A DNA stretch of 64,000 bases, taken from contig OZ024742.1 of NCBI GenBank assembly GCA_964016885.1, forward strand, positions 511,236 through 575,235, read 5' to 3'. The DNA comes from Eledone cirrhosa (lineage: Eukaryota > Mollusca > Cephalopoda > Octopoda > Eledonidae). The position numbers and the translations under genes were made by a program. Below the pieces are notes generated by a model. The model did not search any database. It saw only the letters and a list, made by a program, of their open reading frames with translations, and had not been told where the DNA came from. Shown here one piece after another: positions 12,201 through 27,200 of the stretch (position 1 is its first letter; every line of letters begins with the position of its first letter).

Positions 12201-15200
12201 ATCAGTGGCTGCTGACAGGAGTTATATGGTCAGTTGCTGGGGACAGGACAGTTATATGGTCAGTTGCTGGTGACAGGACAGTTACATGGTCAGTTGATGG
12301 TGACAGGAGAGTTATATGGTCAGTTGCTGCTGACAGGACAGTTATATGGTCAGTTGCTGGTGACAGGAGAGTTATATGGTCAGTTGCTGGTCACAGGAGA
12401 GTTATATGGTCAGTTGCTGGTCACAGGAGAGTTACATGGTCAGTTGCTGGTGACCGGACAGTTATACGATCAGTGGCTGCTGACAGGAGAGTTATATGGT
12501 CAGTTGCTGGTGACAGGACAGTTACATGGTCAGTTGCTGGTGACAGCACAGTTATATGGTCAGTTGCTGGTGACAGGACAGTTACATGGTCAGTTGCTGG
12601 TGACAGGACAGTTACATGGTCAGTTGCTGGTAACAGGACAGTTATATGATCAGTGGCTGCTGACAGGAGTTATATGGTCAGTTGCTGGGGACAGGACAGT
12701 TATATGGTCAGTTGCTGGTGACAGGACAGTTACATGGTCAGTTGATGGTGACAGGAGAGTTATATGGTCAGTTGCTGGTGACAGGACAGTTATATGGTCA
12801 GTTGCTGGTGACAGGAGAGTTATATGGTCAGTTGCTGGTGACAGGAGAGTTACATGGTCAGTTGCTGGTGACAGGACAGTTATATGATCAATGGCTGCTG
12901 ACAGGACAGTTATATGGTCAGTTGCTGGTGAGAGGACAGTTATATGGTCAGTTGCTGGTGACAGGACAGTTACATGGTTAGTTGCTGGTGACAGCACAGT
13001 TATATGGTCAGTTGCTGGTGACAACAGTTATATGGTCAGTTGCTGGTGACAGAACAGTTATATGGTCAGTTGCTGGTGACAGCACAGTTATATGGTCAGT
13101 TGCTGGTGACAGCACAGTTATATGGTCAGTTGCTGGTGACAGGAGAGTTATATGGTCAGTTGCTGGTGACAGGAGAGTTACATGGTCAGTTGCTGGTGAC
13201 CGGACAGTTATATGATCAGTGGCTGCTGACAGGACAGTTATATGGTCAGTTGCTGGTGACAGGACAGTTATATGGTCAGTTGCTGGTGACAGGACAGTTA
13301 TATGGTCAGTTGCTGGTGACAGGACAGTTACATGGTCAGTTGCTGGTGACAGCACAGTTAAATGGTCAGTTGCTGGTGACAACAGTTATATGGTCAGTTG
13401 CTGGTGACAGAACAGTTATATGGTCAGTTGCTGGTGACAGCACAGTTATATGGTCAGTTGCTGGTGACAGGACAGTTATATGGTCAGTTGCTGGTGACAG
13501 AACAGTTATATGGTCAGTGGCTGGTGACAGGACAGTTATATGGTCAGTTGCTGGTGACAACAGTTATATGGTCAGTTGCTGGTGACAACAGTTATATGGT
13601 CAGTTGCTGGTGACAGGACAGTTATATGGTCAGTTGCTGGTGACAGGACAGTCATATGGTCAGTTGCTGGTGACAGGACAGTTATATGGACAGTTGCTGG
13701 TGACAGGACAGTTATATGGTCAGTTGCTGGTGACAGGACAGTTATATGGTCAGAGGCTGATGACAGGACAGTTATATGGTCAGTTTCTGGTGACACGACA
13801 GTTACATGGTCAGTGGCTGGTGACAGGTCAGTTATATGATCAGTTGCTGGTGACAGGACAGTTATATGGTCAGTTGTTGGTGACAGGATAGTTATATGGT
13901 CAGTTGCTGGTTACAGAACAGTTATATGGTCAGTTGCTGGTGTCAGAACAGTTATATGGTCAGTTGCTGGTGACAACAGTTATATGGTCAGTTGCTTGTG
14001 ACAGAACAGTTATATGGTCAGTTGCTGGTGACAGGACAGTTATATGGTCAGTTGCTGGTGACAGAACAGTTATATGGTCAGTTGCTGGTGACAGAACAGT
14101 TATATGGACAGTTGCTGGTGACAGGACAGTTATATGGTCAGTTGCTGGTGACAGGACAGTTATATGGTCAGTTGCTGGTGACAAGTTATATGGTCAGTTG
14201 TTGGTGACAGGACAGTTATATGGTCAGTTGATGGTGACAGGACAGTTATATGGTCAGTTGCTGGTGACAAGTTATATGGTCAGTTGCTGGTGACAGGAGA
14301 GTTATATGGTCAGTTGCTGGTGACAGGTCAGTTCTATGGTCAGTTGCTGGTGACAGGACAGTTACATGGTCAGTTGATGGTGACAGGAGAGTTATATGGT
14401 CAGTTGCTGCTGACAGGACAGTTATATGGTCAGTTGCTGGTGACAGGAGAGTTATATGGTCAGTTGCTGGTGACAGGAGAGTTACATGGTCAGTTGCTGG
14501 TGACCGGACAGTTATATGATCAGTGGCTGCTGACAGGAGTTATATGGTCAGTTGCTGGGGACAGGACAGTTATATGGTCAGTTGCTGGTGACAGGACAGT
14601 TACATGGTCAGTTGATGGTGACAGGAGAGTTATATGGTCAGTTGCTGCTGACAGGAGAGTTATATGGTCAGTTGCTGCTGACAGGACAGTTATATGGTCA
14701 GTTGCTGGTGACAGGAGAGTTATATGGTCAGTTGCTGGTGACAGGAGAGTTATATGGTCAGTTGCTGGTGACAGGAGAGTTACATGGTCAGTTGCTGGTG
14801 ACCGGACAGTTATATGATCAGTGGCTGCTGACAGGAGAGTTATATGGTCAGTTGCTGGTGACAGGACAGTTACATGGTCAGTTGCTGGTGACAGAACAGT
14901 TATATGGTCAGTTGCTGGTGACAGGACAGTTACATGGTCAGTTGCTGGTAACAGGACAGTTATATGATCAGTGGCTGCTGACAGGAGTTATATGGTCAGT
15001 TGCTGGGGACAGGACAGTTATATGGTCAGTTGCTGGTGACAGGACAGTTATATGGTCAGTTGCTGGTGACAGGACAGTTACATGGTCAGTTGATGGTGAC
15101 AGGAGAGTTATATGGTCAGTTGCTGCTGACAGGACAGTTATATGGTCAGTTGCTGGTGACAGGACAGTTATATGGTCAGTTGCTGGTGACAGGACAGTTA

Positions 15201-18200
15201 TATGGTCAGTTGATGGTGACAGGAGAGTTATATGGTCAGTTGCTGCTGACAGGACAGTTATATGGTCAGTTGCTGGTGACAGGAGAGTTATATGGTCAGT
15301 TGCTGGTGACAGGAGAGTTACATGGTCAGTTGCTGGTGACCGGACAGTTATATGATCAGTGGCTGCTGACAGGACAGTTATATGGTCAGTTGCTGGTGAG
15401 AGGACAGTTATATGGTCAGTTGCTGGTGACAGGACAGTTATATGGTCAGTTGCTGGTGACAGGACAGTTACGTGGTCAGTTGCTGGTGACAGCACAGTTA
15501 TATGGTCAGTTGCTGGTGACAACAGTTATATGGTCAGTTGCTGGTGACAGAACAGTTATATGGTCAGTTGCTGGTGACAGCACAGTTATATGGTCAGTTG
15601 CTGGTGACAGGACAGTTATATGGTCAGTTGCTGGTGACAGGAGAGTTACATGGTCAGTTGCTGGTGACAGGAGAGTTACATGGTCAGTTGCTGGTGACCG
15701 GACAGTTATATGATCAGTGGCTGCTGACAGGACAGTTATATGGTCAGTTGCTGGTGACAGGACAGTTATATGGTCAGTTGCTGGTGACAGGACAGTTATA
15801 TGGTCAGTTGCTGGTGACAGGTCAGTTATATGGTCAGTTGATGGTGACAGGACAGTTATATGGTCAGTTGCTGGTGACAGGACAGTTATATGGGCAGTTG
15901 ATGGTGACAGGACAGTTATATGGTCAGTTGATGGTGACAGGACAGTTATATGGTCAGTTGCTGGTGACAGGACAGTTATATGGTCAGTTGGTGACAGGAC
16001 AGTTATATGGTCAGTTGATGGTGACAGGACAGTTATATGGTCAGTTGCTGGTGACAGGACAGTTATATGGTCAGTTGCTGGTGACAGGACAGTTATATGG
16101 TCAGTTGCTGGTGACAGGACAGTTATATGGTCAGTTGATGGTGACAGGACAGTTATATGGTCAGTTGCTGGTGACAGGACAGTTATATGGTCAGTTGCTG
16201 GTGACAGGACAGTTATATGGTCAGTTGCTGGTGACAGGACAGTTATATGGTCAGTTGAGGGTGACAGGACAGTTATATGGTCAGTTGCTGGTGACGGGAC
16301 AGTTATATGGTCAGTTGATGGTGACAGGACAGTTATATGGTCAGTTGCTGGTGACAGGTCAGTTATATGGTCAGTTGCTGGTGACAGGACAGTTATATGG
16401 TCAGTTGGTGACAGGACAGTTATATGGTCAGTTGGTGACAGGACAGTTATATGGTCAGTTGCTGGTGACAGGACAGTTATATGGTCAGTTGATGGTGACA
16501 GGTCAGTTATATGGTCAGTGGCTGGTGACAGGACAGTTATATGGTCAGTGGCTGGTGACAGGTCAGTTATATGGTCAGTTGATGGTGACAGGACAGTTAT
16601 ATGGTCAGTTGCTGGTGACAGGTCAGTTATATGGTCAGTGGCTGGTGACAGGTCAGTTATATGGTCAGTTGATGGTGACAGGACATTATATGGTCAGTTG
16701 CTGGTGACAGGACAGTTATATGGTCAGTTGATGGTGACAGGTCAGTTATATGGTCAGTTGATGGTGACAGGACAGTTATATGGTCAGTTGCTGGTGACAG
16801 GTCAGTTATATGGTCAGTTGGTGACAGGACAGTTATATGGTCAGAGGCTGGTGACAGGACAGTTATATGGTTAGTTGGTGACAGGACAGTTATATGGTCA
16901 GTTGATGGTGACAGGACAGTTATATGGTCAGTTGCTGGTGACAGGACAGTTATATGGTCAGAGGCTGATGACAGGACAGTTATATGGTCAGTGGCTGGTG
17001 ACACGACAGTTATATGGTCAGTTGCTGGTGACAGGACAGTTATATGGTCAGTTGCTGGTGACAGGACAGTCATATGGTCAGTTTCTGGTGACAGGACAGT
17101 CATATGGTCAGTTTCTGGTGACAGGACAGTTATATGGACAGTTGCTGGTGACAGGACAGTTATATGGTCAGTTGCTGGTGACAGGACAGTTATATGGTCA
17201 GAGGCTGATGACAGGACAGTTATATGGTCAGTTTCTGGTGACACGACAGTTACATGGTCAGTGGCTGGTGACAGGTCAGTTATATGGTCAGTTGCTGGTG
17301 ACAGGACAGTCATATGGTCAGTTTCTGGTGACAGGACAGTTATATGGACAGTTGCTGGTGACAGGACAGTTATATGGTCAGTTGCTGGTGACAGGACAGT
17401 TATATGGTCAGAGGCTGATGACAGGACAGTTATATGGTCAGTTTCTGGTGACACGACAGTTACATGGTCAGTTGCTGGTGACAGGACAGTTATATGGTCA
17501 GTTGTTGGTGACAGGACAGTTATATGGTCAGTTGCTGGTGACAACAGTTATATGGTCAGTTGCTTGTGACAGAACAGTTATATGGTCAGTTGCTGGTGAC
17601 AGGACAGTTATATGGTCAGTTGCTGGTGACAGAACAGTTATATGGTCAGTTGCTGGTGACAGAACAGTTATATGGTCAGTTGCTGGTGACAACAGTTATA
17701 TGGTCAGTTGCTTGTGACAACAGTTATATGGTCAGTTGCTTGTGACAGAACAGTTATATGGTCAGTTGCTGGTGACAGGACAGTTATATGGACAGTTGCT
17801 GGTGACAGGACAGTTATATGGTCAGTTGCTGGTGACAGGACAGTTATATGGTCAGAGGCTGATGACAGGACAGTTATATGGTCAGTTTCTGGTGACACGA
17901 CGGTTACATGGTCAGTGGCTGGTGACAGGTCAGTTATATGGTCAGTTGCTGGTGACAGGACAGTCATATGGTCAGTTTCTGGTGACAGGACAGTTATATG
18001 GACAGTTGCTGGTGACAGGACAGTTATATGGTCAGTTGCTGGTGACAGGACAGTTATATGGTCAGAGGCTGATGACAGGACAGTTATATGGTCAGTTTCT
18101 GGTGACACGACAGTTACATGGTCAGTTGCTGGTGACAGGACAGTTATATGGTCAGTTGCTGGTGACAGGACAGTCATATGGTCAGTTTCTGGTGACAGGA

Positions 18201-21200
18201 CAGTTATATGGACAGTTGCTGGTGACAGGACAGTTATATGGACAGTTGCTGGTGACAGGACAGTTATATGGTCAGAGGCTGATGACAGGACAGTTATATG
18301 GTCAGTTTCTGGTGACACGACAGTTACATGGTCAGTTGCTGGTGACAGGACAGTTATATGGTCAGTTGCTGGTGACAGGACAGTTATATGGTCAGTTGCT
18401 GGTGACAACAGTTATATGGTCAGTTCCTTGTGACAGAACAGTTATATGGTCAGTTGCTGGTGACAGGACAGTTATATGGTCAGTTGCTTGTGACAGAACA
18501 GTTATATGGTCAGTTGCTGGTGACAGGACAGTTATATGGTCAGTTGCTGGTTACAGAACAGTTATATGGTCAGTTGCTGGTGACAGAACAGTTATATGGT
18601 CAGTTGCTGGTGACAACAGTTATATGGTCAGTTGCTTGTGACAGAACAGTTATATGGTCAGTTGCTGGTGACAGGACAGTTATATGGTCAGTTGCTGGTG
18701 ACAGAACAGTTATATGGTCAGTTGCTGGTGACAGAACAGTTATATGGACAGTTGCTGGTGACAGGACAGTTATATGGTCAGTTGCTGGTGACAGGACAGT
18801 TATATGGTCAGTTGCTGGTGACAGGACAGTTATATGGTCAGTTGCTGGTGACAAGTTATATGGTCAGTTGTTGGTGACAGGACAGTTATATGGTCAGTTG
18901 ATGGTGACAGGACAGTTATATGGTCAGTTGCTGGTGACAACAGTTATATGGTCAGTTGCTGGTGACAGGAGAGTTATATGGTCAGTTGCTGGTGACAGGT
19001 CAGTTCTATGGTCAGTTGCTGGTGACAGGACAGTTACATGGTCAGTTGATGGTGACAGGAGAGTTATATGGTCAGTTGCTGCTGACAGGACAGTTATATG
19101 GTCAGTTGCTGGTGACAGGAGAGTTATATGGTCAGTTGCTGGTGACAGGAGAGTTACATGGTCAGTTGCTGGTGACCGGACAGTTATATGATCAGTGGCT
19201 GCTGACAGGAGTTATATGGTCAGTTGCTGGGGACAGGACAGTTATATGGTCAGTTGCTGGTGACAGGACAGTTACATGGTCAGTTGATGGTGACAGGAGA
19301 GTTATATGGTCAGTTGCTGCTGACAGGACAGTTATATGGTCAGTTGCTGGTGACAGGAGAGTTATATGGTCAGTTGCTGGTCACAGGAGAGTTACATGGT
19401 CAGTTGCTGGTGACCGGAGAGTTACATGGTCAGTTGCTGGTGACAGGAGAGTTATATGGTCAGTTGCTGGTGACAGGACAGTTACATGGTCAGTTGCTGG
19501 TGACAGCACAGTTATATGGTCAGTTGCTGGTGACAGGACAGTTACATGGTCAGTTGCTGGTAACAGGACAGTTATATGATCAGTGGCTGCTGACAGGAGT
19601 TATATGGTCAGTTGCTGGAGACAGGACAGTTATATGGTCAGTTGCTGGTGACGGGACAGTTACATGGTCAGTTGATGGTGACAGGAGAGTTATATGGTCA
19701 GTTGCTGCTGACAGGACAGTTATATGGTCAGTTGCTGGTGAGAGGACAGTTATATGGTCAGTTGCTGGTGACAGGACAGTTACATGGTCAGTTGCTGGTG
19801 ACAGCACAGTTATATGGTCAGTTGCTGGTGACAACAGTTATATGGTCAGTTGCTGGTGACAACAGTTATATGGTCAGTTGCTGGTGACAGCACAGTTATA
19901 TGGTCAGTTGCTGGTGACAGGACAGTTATATGGTCAGTTGCTGGTGACAGGACAGTTATATGGTCAGTTGCTGGTGACAGGAGAGTTATATGGTCAGTTG
20001 CTGGTGACAGGAGAGTTACATGGTCAGTTGCTGGTGACCGGACAGTTATATGATCAGTGGCTGCTGACAGGACAGTTATATGGTCAGTTGCTGGTGACAG
20101 GACAGTTATATGGTCAGTTGCTGGTGACAGGACAGTTACATGGTCAGTTGCTGGTGACAGCACAGTTAAATGGTCAGTTGCTGGTGACAACAGTTATATG
20201 GTCAGTTGCTGGTGACAGAACAGTTATATGGTCAGTTGCTGGTGACAGCACAGTTATATGGTCAGTTGCTGGTGACAGGACAGTTATATGGTCAGTTGCT
20301 GGTGACAGGACAGTTATATGGTCAGTTGCTGGTGACAGAACAGTTATATGGTCAGTTGCTGGTGACAGAACAGTTATATGGTCAGTGGCTGGTGACAGAA
20401 CAGTTATATGGTCAGTTGCTGGTGACAGGACAGTTATATGGTCAGAGGCTGATGACAGGACAGTTATATGGTCAGTTTCTGGTGACACGACAGTTACATG
20501 GTCAGTGGCTGGTGACAGGTCAGTTATATGGTCAGTTGCTGGTGACAGGACAGTCATATGGTCAGTTTCTGGTGACAGGACAGTTATATGGACAGTTGCT
20601 GGTGACAGGACAGTTATATGGTCAGTTGCTGGTGACAGGACAGTTATATGGTCAGAGGCTGATGACAGGACAGTTATATGGTCAGTTTCTGGTGACACGA
20701 CAGTTACATGGTCAGTTGCTGGTGACAGGACAGTTATATGGTCAGTTGCTGGTGACAGGACAGTCATATGGTCAGTTTCTGGTGACAGGACAGTTATATG
20801 GACAGTTGCTGGTGACAGGACAGTTATATGGACAGTTGCTGGTGACAGGACAGTTATATGGTCAGAGGCTGATGACAGGACAGTTATATGGTCAGTTTCT
20901 GGTGACACGACAGTTACATGGTCAGTTGCTGGTGACAGGACAGTTATATGATCAGTTGCTGGTGACAGGACAGTTATATGGTCAGTTGCTGGTGACAACA
21001 GTTATATGGTCAGTTCCTTGTGACAGAACAGTTATATGGTCAGTTGCTGGTGACAGGACAGTTATATGGTCAGTTGCTGGTGACAGAACAGTTATATGGT
21101 CAGTTGCTGGTGACAGAACAGTTATATGGTCAGTTGCTGGTGACAACAGTTATATGGTCAGTTGCTTGTGACAGAAGTTATATGGTCAGTTGCTGGTGAC

Positions 21201-24200
21201 AGGACAGTTATATGGTCAGTTGCTGGTTACAGAACAGTTATATGGTCAGTTGCTGGTGACAGAACAGTTATATGGTCAGTTGCTGGTGACAACAGTTATA
21301 TGGTCAGTTGCTTGTGACAGAACAGTTATATGGTCAGTTGCTGGTGACAGGACAGTTATATGGTCAGTTGCTGGTGACAGAACAGTTATATGGTCAGTTG
21401 CTGGTGACAGAACAGTTATATGGACAGTTGCTGGTGACAGGACAGTTATATGGTCAGTTGCTGGTGACAGGACAGTTATATGGTCAGTTGCTGGTGACAG
21501 GACAGTTATATGGTCAGTTGCTGGTGACAAGTTATATGGTCAGTTGTTGGTGACAGGACAGTTATATGGTCAGTTGATGGTGACAGGACAGTTATATGGT
21601 CAGTTGCTGGTGACAAGTTATATGGTCAGTTGCTGGTGACAGGAGAGTTATATGGTCAGTTGCTGGTGACAGGTCAGTTCTATGGTCAGTTGCTGGTGAC
21701 AGGACAGTTACATGGTCAGTTGATGGTGACAGGAGAGTTATATGGTCAGTTGCTGCTGACAGGACAGTTATATGGTCAGTTGCTGGTGACAGGAAAGTTA
21801 TATGGTCAGTTGCTGGTGACAGGAGAGTTACATGGTCAGTTGCTGGTGACCGGACAGTTATATGATCAGTGGCTGCTGACAGGAGTTATATGGTCAGTTG
21901 CTGGGGACAGGACAGTTATATGGTCAGTTGCTGGTGACAGGACAGTTACATGGTCAGTTGATGGTGACAGGAGAGTTATATGGTCAGTTGCTGCTGACAG
22001 GACAGTTATATGGTCAGTTGCTGGTGACAGGAGAGTTATATGGTCAGTTGCTGGTCACAGGAGAGTTACATGGTCAGTTGCTGGTGACCGGACAGTTATA
22101 TGATCAGTGGCTGCTGACAGGAGAGTTATATGGTCAGTTGCTGGTGACAGGACAGTTACATGGTCAGTTGCTGGTGACAGCACAGTTATATGGTCAGTTG
22201 CTGGGGACAGGACAGTTATATGGTCAGTTGCTGGTGACAGGACAGTTACATGGTCAGTTGATGGTGACAGGAGAGTTATATGGTCAGTTGCTGCTGACAG
22301 GACAGTTATATGGTCAGTTGCTGGTGACAGGAGAGTTATATGGTCAGTTGCTGGTGACAGGAGAGTTACATGGTCAGTTGCTGGTGACCGGACAGTTATA
22401 TGATCAATGGCTGCTGACAGGACAGTTATATGGTCAGTTGCTGGTGAGAGGACAGTTATATGGTCAGTTGCTGGTGACAGGACAGTTACATGGTCAGTTG
22501 CTGGTGACAGCACAGTTATATGGTCAGTTGCTGGTGACAACAGTTATATGGTCAGTTGCTGGTGACAGAACAGTTATATGGTCAGTTGCTGGTGACAGCA
22601 CAGTTATATGGTCAGTTGCTGGTGACAGGACAGTTATATGGTCAGTTGCTGGTGACAGGAGAGTTATATGGTCAGTTGCTGGTGACAGGAGAGTTACATG
22701 GTCAGTTGCTGGTGACCGGACAGTTATATGATCAGTGGCTGCTGACAGGACAGTTATATGGTCAGTTGCTGGTGACAGGACAGTTATATGGTCAGTTGCT
22801 GGTGACAGCACAGTTATATGGTCAGTTGCTGGTGACAGGACAGTTATATGGTCAGTTGCTGGTGACAGAACAGTTATATGGTCAGTGGCTGGTGACAGGA
22901 CAGTTATATGGTCAGTTGCTGGTGACAACAGTTATATGGTCAGTTGCTGGTGACAACAGTTATATGGTCAGTTGCTGGTGACAGGACAGTTATATGGTCA
23001 GTTGCTGGTGACAGGACAGTCATATGGTCAGTTGCTGGTGACAGGACAGTTATATGGACAGTTCCTGGTGACAGGACAGTTATATGGTCAGTTGCTGGTG
23101 ACAGGACAGTTATATGGTCAGAGGCTGATGACAGGACAGTTATATGGTCAGTTTCTGGTGACACGACAGTTACATGGTCAGTGGCTGGTGACAGGTCAGT
23201 TATATGATCAGTTGCTGGTGACAGGACAGTTATATGGTCAGTTGTTGGTGACAGGATAGTTATATGGTCAGTTGCTGGTTACAGAACAGTTATATGGTCA
23301 GTTGCTGGTGTCAGAACAGTTATATGGTCAGTTGCTGGTGACAAGTTATATGGTCAGTTGCTTGTGACAGAACAGTTATATGGTCAGTTGCTGGTGACAG
23401 GACAGTTATATGGTCAGTTGCTGGTGACAGAACAGTTATATGGTCAGTTGCTGGTGACAGAACAGTTATATGGACAGTTGCTGGTGACAGGACAGTTATA
23501 TGGTCAGTTGCTGGTGACAGGACAGTTATATGGTCAGTTGCTGGTGACAAGTTATATGGTCAGTTGTTGGTGACAGGACAGTTATATGGTCAGTTGATGG
23601 TGACAGGACAGTTATATGGTCAGTTGCTGGTGACAACAGTTATATGGTCAGTTGCTGGTGACAGGAGAGTTATATGGTCAGTTGCTGGTGACAGGTCAGT
23701 TCTATGGTCAGTTGCTGGTGACAGGACAGTTACATGGTCAGTTGATGGTGACAGGAGAGTTATATGGTCAGTTGCTGCTGACAGGACAGTTATATGGTCA
23801 GTTGCTGGTGACAGGAGAGTTATATGGTCAGTTGCTGGTGACAGGAGAGTTACATGGTCAGTTGCTGGTGACCGGACAGTTATATGATCAGTGGCTGCTG
23901 ACAGGAGTTATATGGTCAGTTGCTGGGGACAGGAGAGTTATATGGTCAGTTGCTGGTGACAGGACAGTTACATGGTCAGTTGATGGTGACAGGAGAGTTA
24001 TATGGTCAGTTGCTGCTGACAGGACAGTTATATGGTCAGTTGCTGGTGACAGGAGAGTTATATGGTCAGTTGCTGGTGACAGGAGAGTTACATGGTCAGT
24101 TGCTGGTGACCGGACAGTTATATGATCAGTGGCTGCTGACAGGAGTTATATGGTCAGTTGCTGGGGACAGGACAGTTATATGGTCAGTTGCTGGTGACAG

Positions 24201-27200
24201 GACAGTTACATGGTCAGTTGATGGTGACAGGAGAGTTATATGGTCAGTTGCTGCTGACAGGACAGTTACATGGTCAGTTGCTGGTGACAGCACAGTTATA
24301 TGGTCAGTTGCTGGTGACAACAGTTATATGGTCAGTTGCTGGTGACAGAACAGTTATATGGTCAGTTGCTGGTGACAGCACAGTTATATGGTCAGTTGCT
24401 GGTGACAGGACAGTTATATGGTCAGTTGCTGGTGACAGGAGAGTTATATGGTCAGTTGCTGGTGACAGGAGGGTTACATGGTCAGTTGCTGGTGACCGGA
24501 CAGTTATATGATCAGTGGCTGCTGACAGGACAGTTATATGGTCAGTTGCTGGTGACAGGACAGTTATATGGTCAGTTGCTGGTGACAGGACAGTTACATG
24601 GTCAGTTGCTGGTGACAGCACAGTTAAATGGTCAGTTGCTGGTGACAACAGTTATATGGTCAGTTGCTGGTGACAGAACAGTTATATGGTCAGTTGCTGG
24701 TGACAGCACAGTTATATGGTCAGTTGCTGGTGACAGGACAGTTATATGGTCAGTTGCTGGTGACAGAACAGTTATATGGTCAGTGGCTGGTGACAGAACA
24801 GTTATATGGTCAGTTGCTGGTGACAGGACAGTTATATGGTCAGAGGCTGATGACAGGACAGTTATATGGTCAGTTTCTGGTGACACGACAGTTACATGGT
24901 CAGTGGCTGGTGACAGGTCAGTTATATGGTCAGTTGCTGGTGACAGGACAGTCATATGGTCAGTTTCTGGTGACAGGACAGTTATATGGACAGTTGCTGG
25001 TGACAGGACAGTTATATGGTCAGTTGCTGGTGACAGGACAGTTATATGGTCAGAGGCTGATGACAGGACAGTTATATGGTCAGTTTCTGGTGACACGACA
25101 GTTACATGGTCAGTTGCTGGTGACAGGACAGTTATATGGTCAGTTGCTGGTGACAGGACAGTCATATGGTCAGTTTCTGGTGACAGGACAGTTATATGGA
25201 CAGTTGCTGGTGACAGGACAGTTATATGGACAGTTGCTGGTGACAGGACAGTTATATGGTCAGAGGCTGATGACAGGACAGTTATATGGTCAGTTTCTGG
25301 TGACACGACAGTTACATGGTCAGTTGCTGGTGACAGGACAGTTATATGGTCAGTTGCTGGTGACAGGACAGTTATATGGTCAGTTGCTGGTGACAGGACA
25401 GTTATATGGTCAGTTGCTGGTGACAACAGTTATATGGTCAGTTCCTTGTGACAGAACAGTTATATGGTCAGTTGCTGGTGACAGGACAGTTATATGGTCA
25501 GTTGCTGGTGACAGAACAGTTATATGGTCAGTTGCTGGTGACAGAACAGTTATATGGTCAGTTGCTGGTGACAACAGTTATATGGTCAGTTGCTTGTGAC
25601 AGAAGTTATATGGTCAGTTGCTGGTGACAGGACAGTTATATGGTCAGTTGGTGGTTACAGAACAGTTATATGGTCAGTTGCTGGTGACAGAACAGTTATA
25701 TGGTCAGTTGCTGGTGACAGAACAGTTATATGGTCAGTTGCTGGTGACAACAGTTATATGGTCAGTTGCTTGTGACAGAACAGTTATATGGTCAGTTGCT
25801 TGTGACAGAACAGTTATATGGTCAGTTGCTGGTGACAGGACAGTTATATGGTCAGTTGCTGGTGACAGAACAGTTATATGGTCAGTTGCTGGTGACAGAA
25901 CAGTTATATGGACAGTTGCTGGTGACAGGACAGTTATATGGTCAGTTGCTGGTGACAAGACAGTTATATGGTCAGTTGCTGGTGACAGGACAGTTATATG
26001 GTAAGTTGCTGGTGACAAGTTATATGGTCAGTTGTTGGTGACAGGACAGTTATATGGTCAGTTGATGGTGACAGGACAGTTATATGGTCAGTTGCTGGTG
26101 ACAACAGTTATATGGTCAGTTGCTGGTGACAGGAGAGTTATATGGTCAGTTGCTGGTGACAGGTCAGTTCTATGGTCAGTTGCTGGTGACAGGACAGTTA
26201 CATGGTCAGTTGATGGTGACAGGAGAGTTATATGGTCAGTTGCTGCTGACAGGACAGTTATATGGTCAGTTGCTGGTGACAGGAAAGTTATATGGTCAGT
26301 TGCTGGTGACAGGAGAGTTACATGGTCAGTTGCTGGTGACCGGACAGTTATATGATCAGTGGCTGCTGACAGGAGTTATATGGTCAGTTGCTGGGGACAG
26401 GACAGTTATATGGTCAGTTGCTGGTGACAGGACAGTTACATGGTCAGTTGATGGTGACAGGAGAGTTATATGGTCAGTTGCTGCTGACAGGACAGTTATA
26501 TGGTCAGTTGCTGGTGACAGGAGAGTTATATGGTCAGTTGCTGGTCACAGGAGAGTTACATGGTCAGTTGCTGGTGACCGGACAGTTATATGATCAGTGG
26601 CTGCTGACAGGAGAGTTATATGGTCAGTTGCTGGTGACAGGACAGTTACATGGTCAGTTGCTGGTGACAGCACAGTAATATGGTCAGTTGCTGGTGACAG
26701 GACAGTTACATGGTCAGTTGCTGGTGACAGGACAGTTACATGGTCAGTTGCTGGTAACAGGACAGTTATATGATCAGTGGCTGCTGACAGGAGTTATATG
26801 GTCAGTTGCTGGGGACAGGACAGTTATATGGTCAGTTGCTGGTGACAGGACAGTTACATGGTCAGTTGATGGTGACAGGAGAGTTATATGGTCAGTTGCT
26901 GCTGACAGGACAGTTATATGGTCAGTTGCTGGTGACAGGAGAGTTATATGGTCAGTTGCTGGTGACAGGAGAGTTACATGGTCAGTTGCTGGTGACCGGA
27001 CAGTTATATGATCAATGGCTGCTGACAGGACAGTTATATGGTCAGTTGCTGGTGAGAGGACAGTTATATGGTCAGTTGCTGGTGACAGGACAGTTACATG
27101 GTCAGTTGCTGGTGACAGCACAGTTATATGGTCAGTTGCTGGTGACAACAGTTATATGGTCAGTTGCTGGTGACAGAACAGTTATATGGTCAGTTGCTGG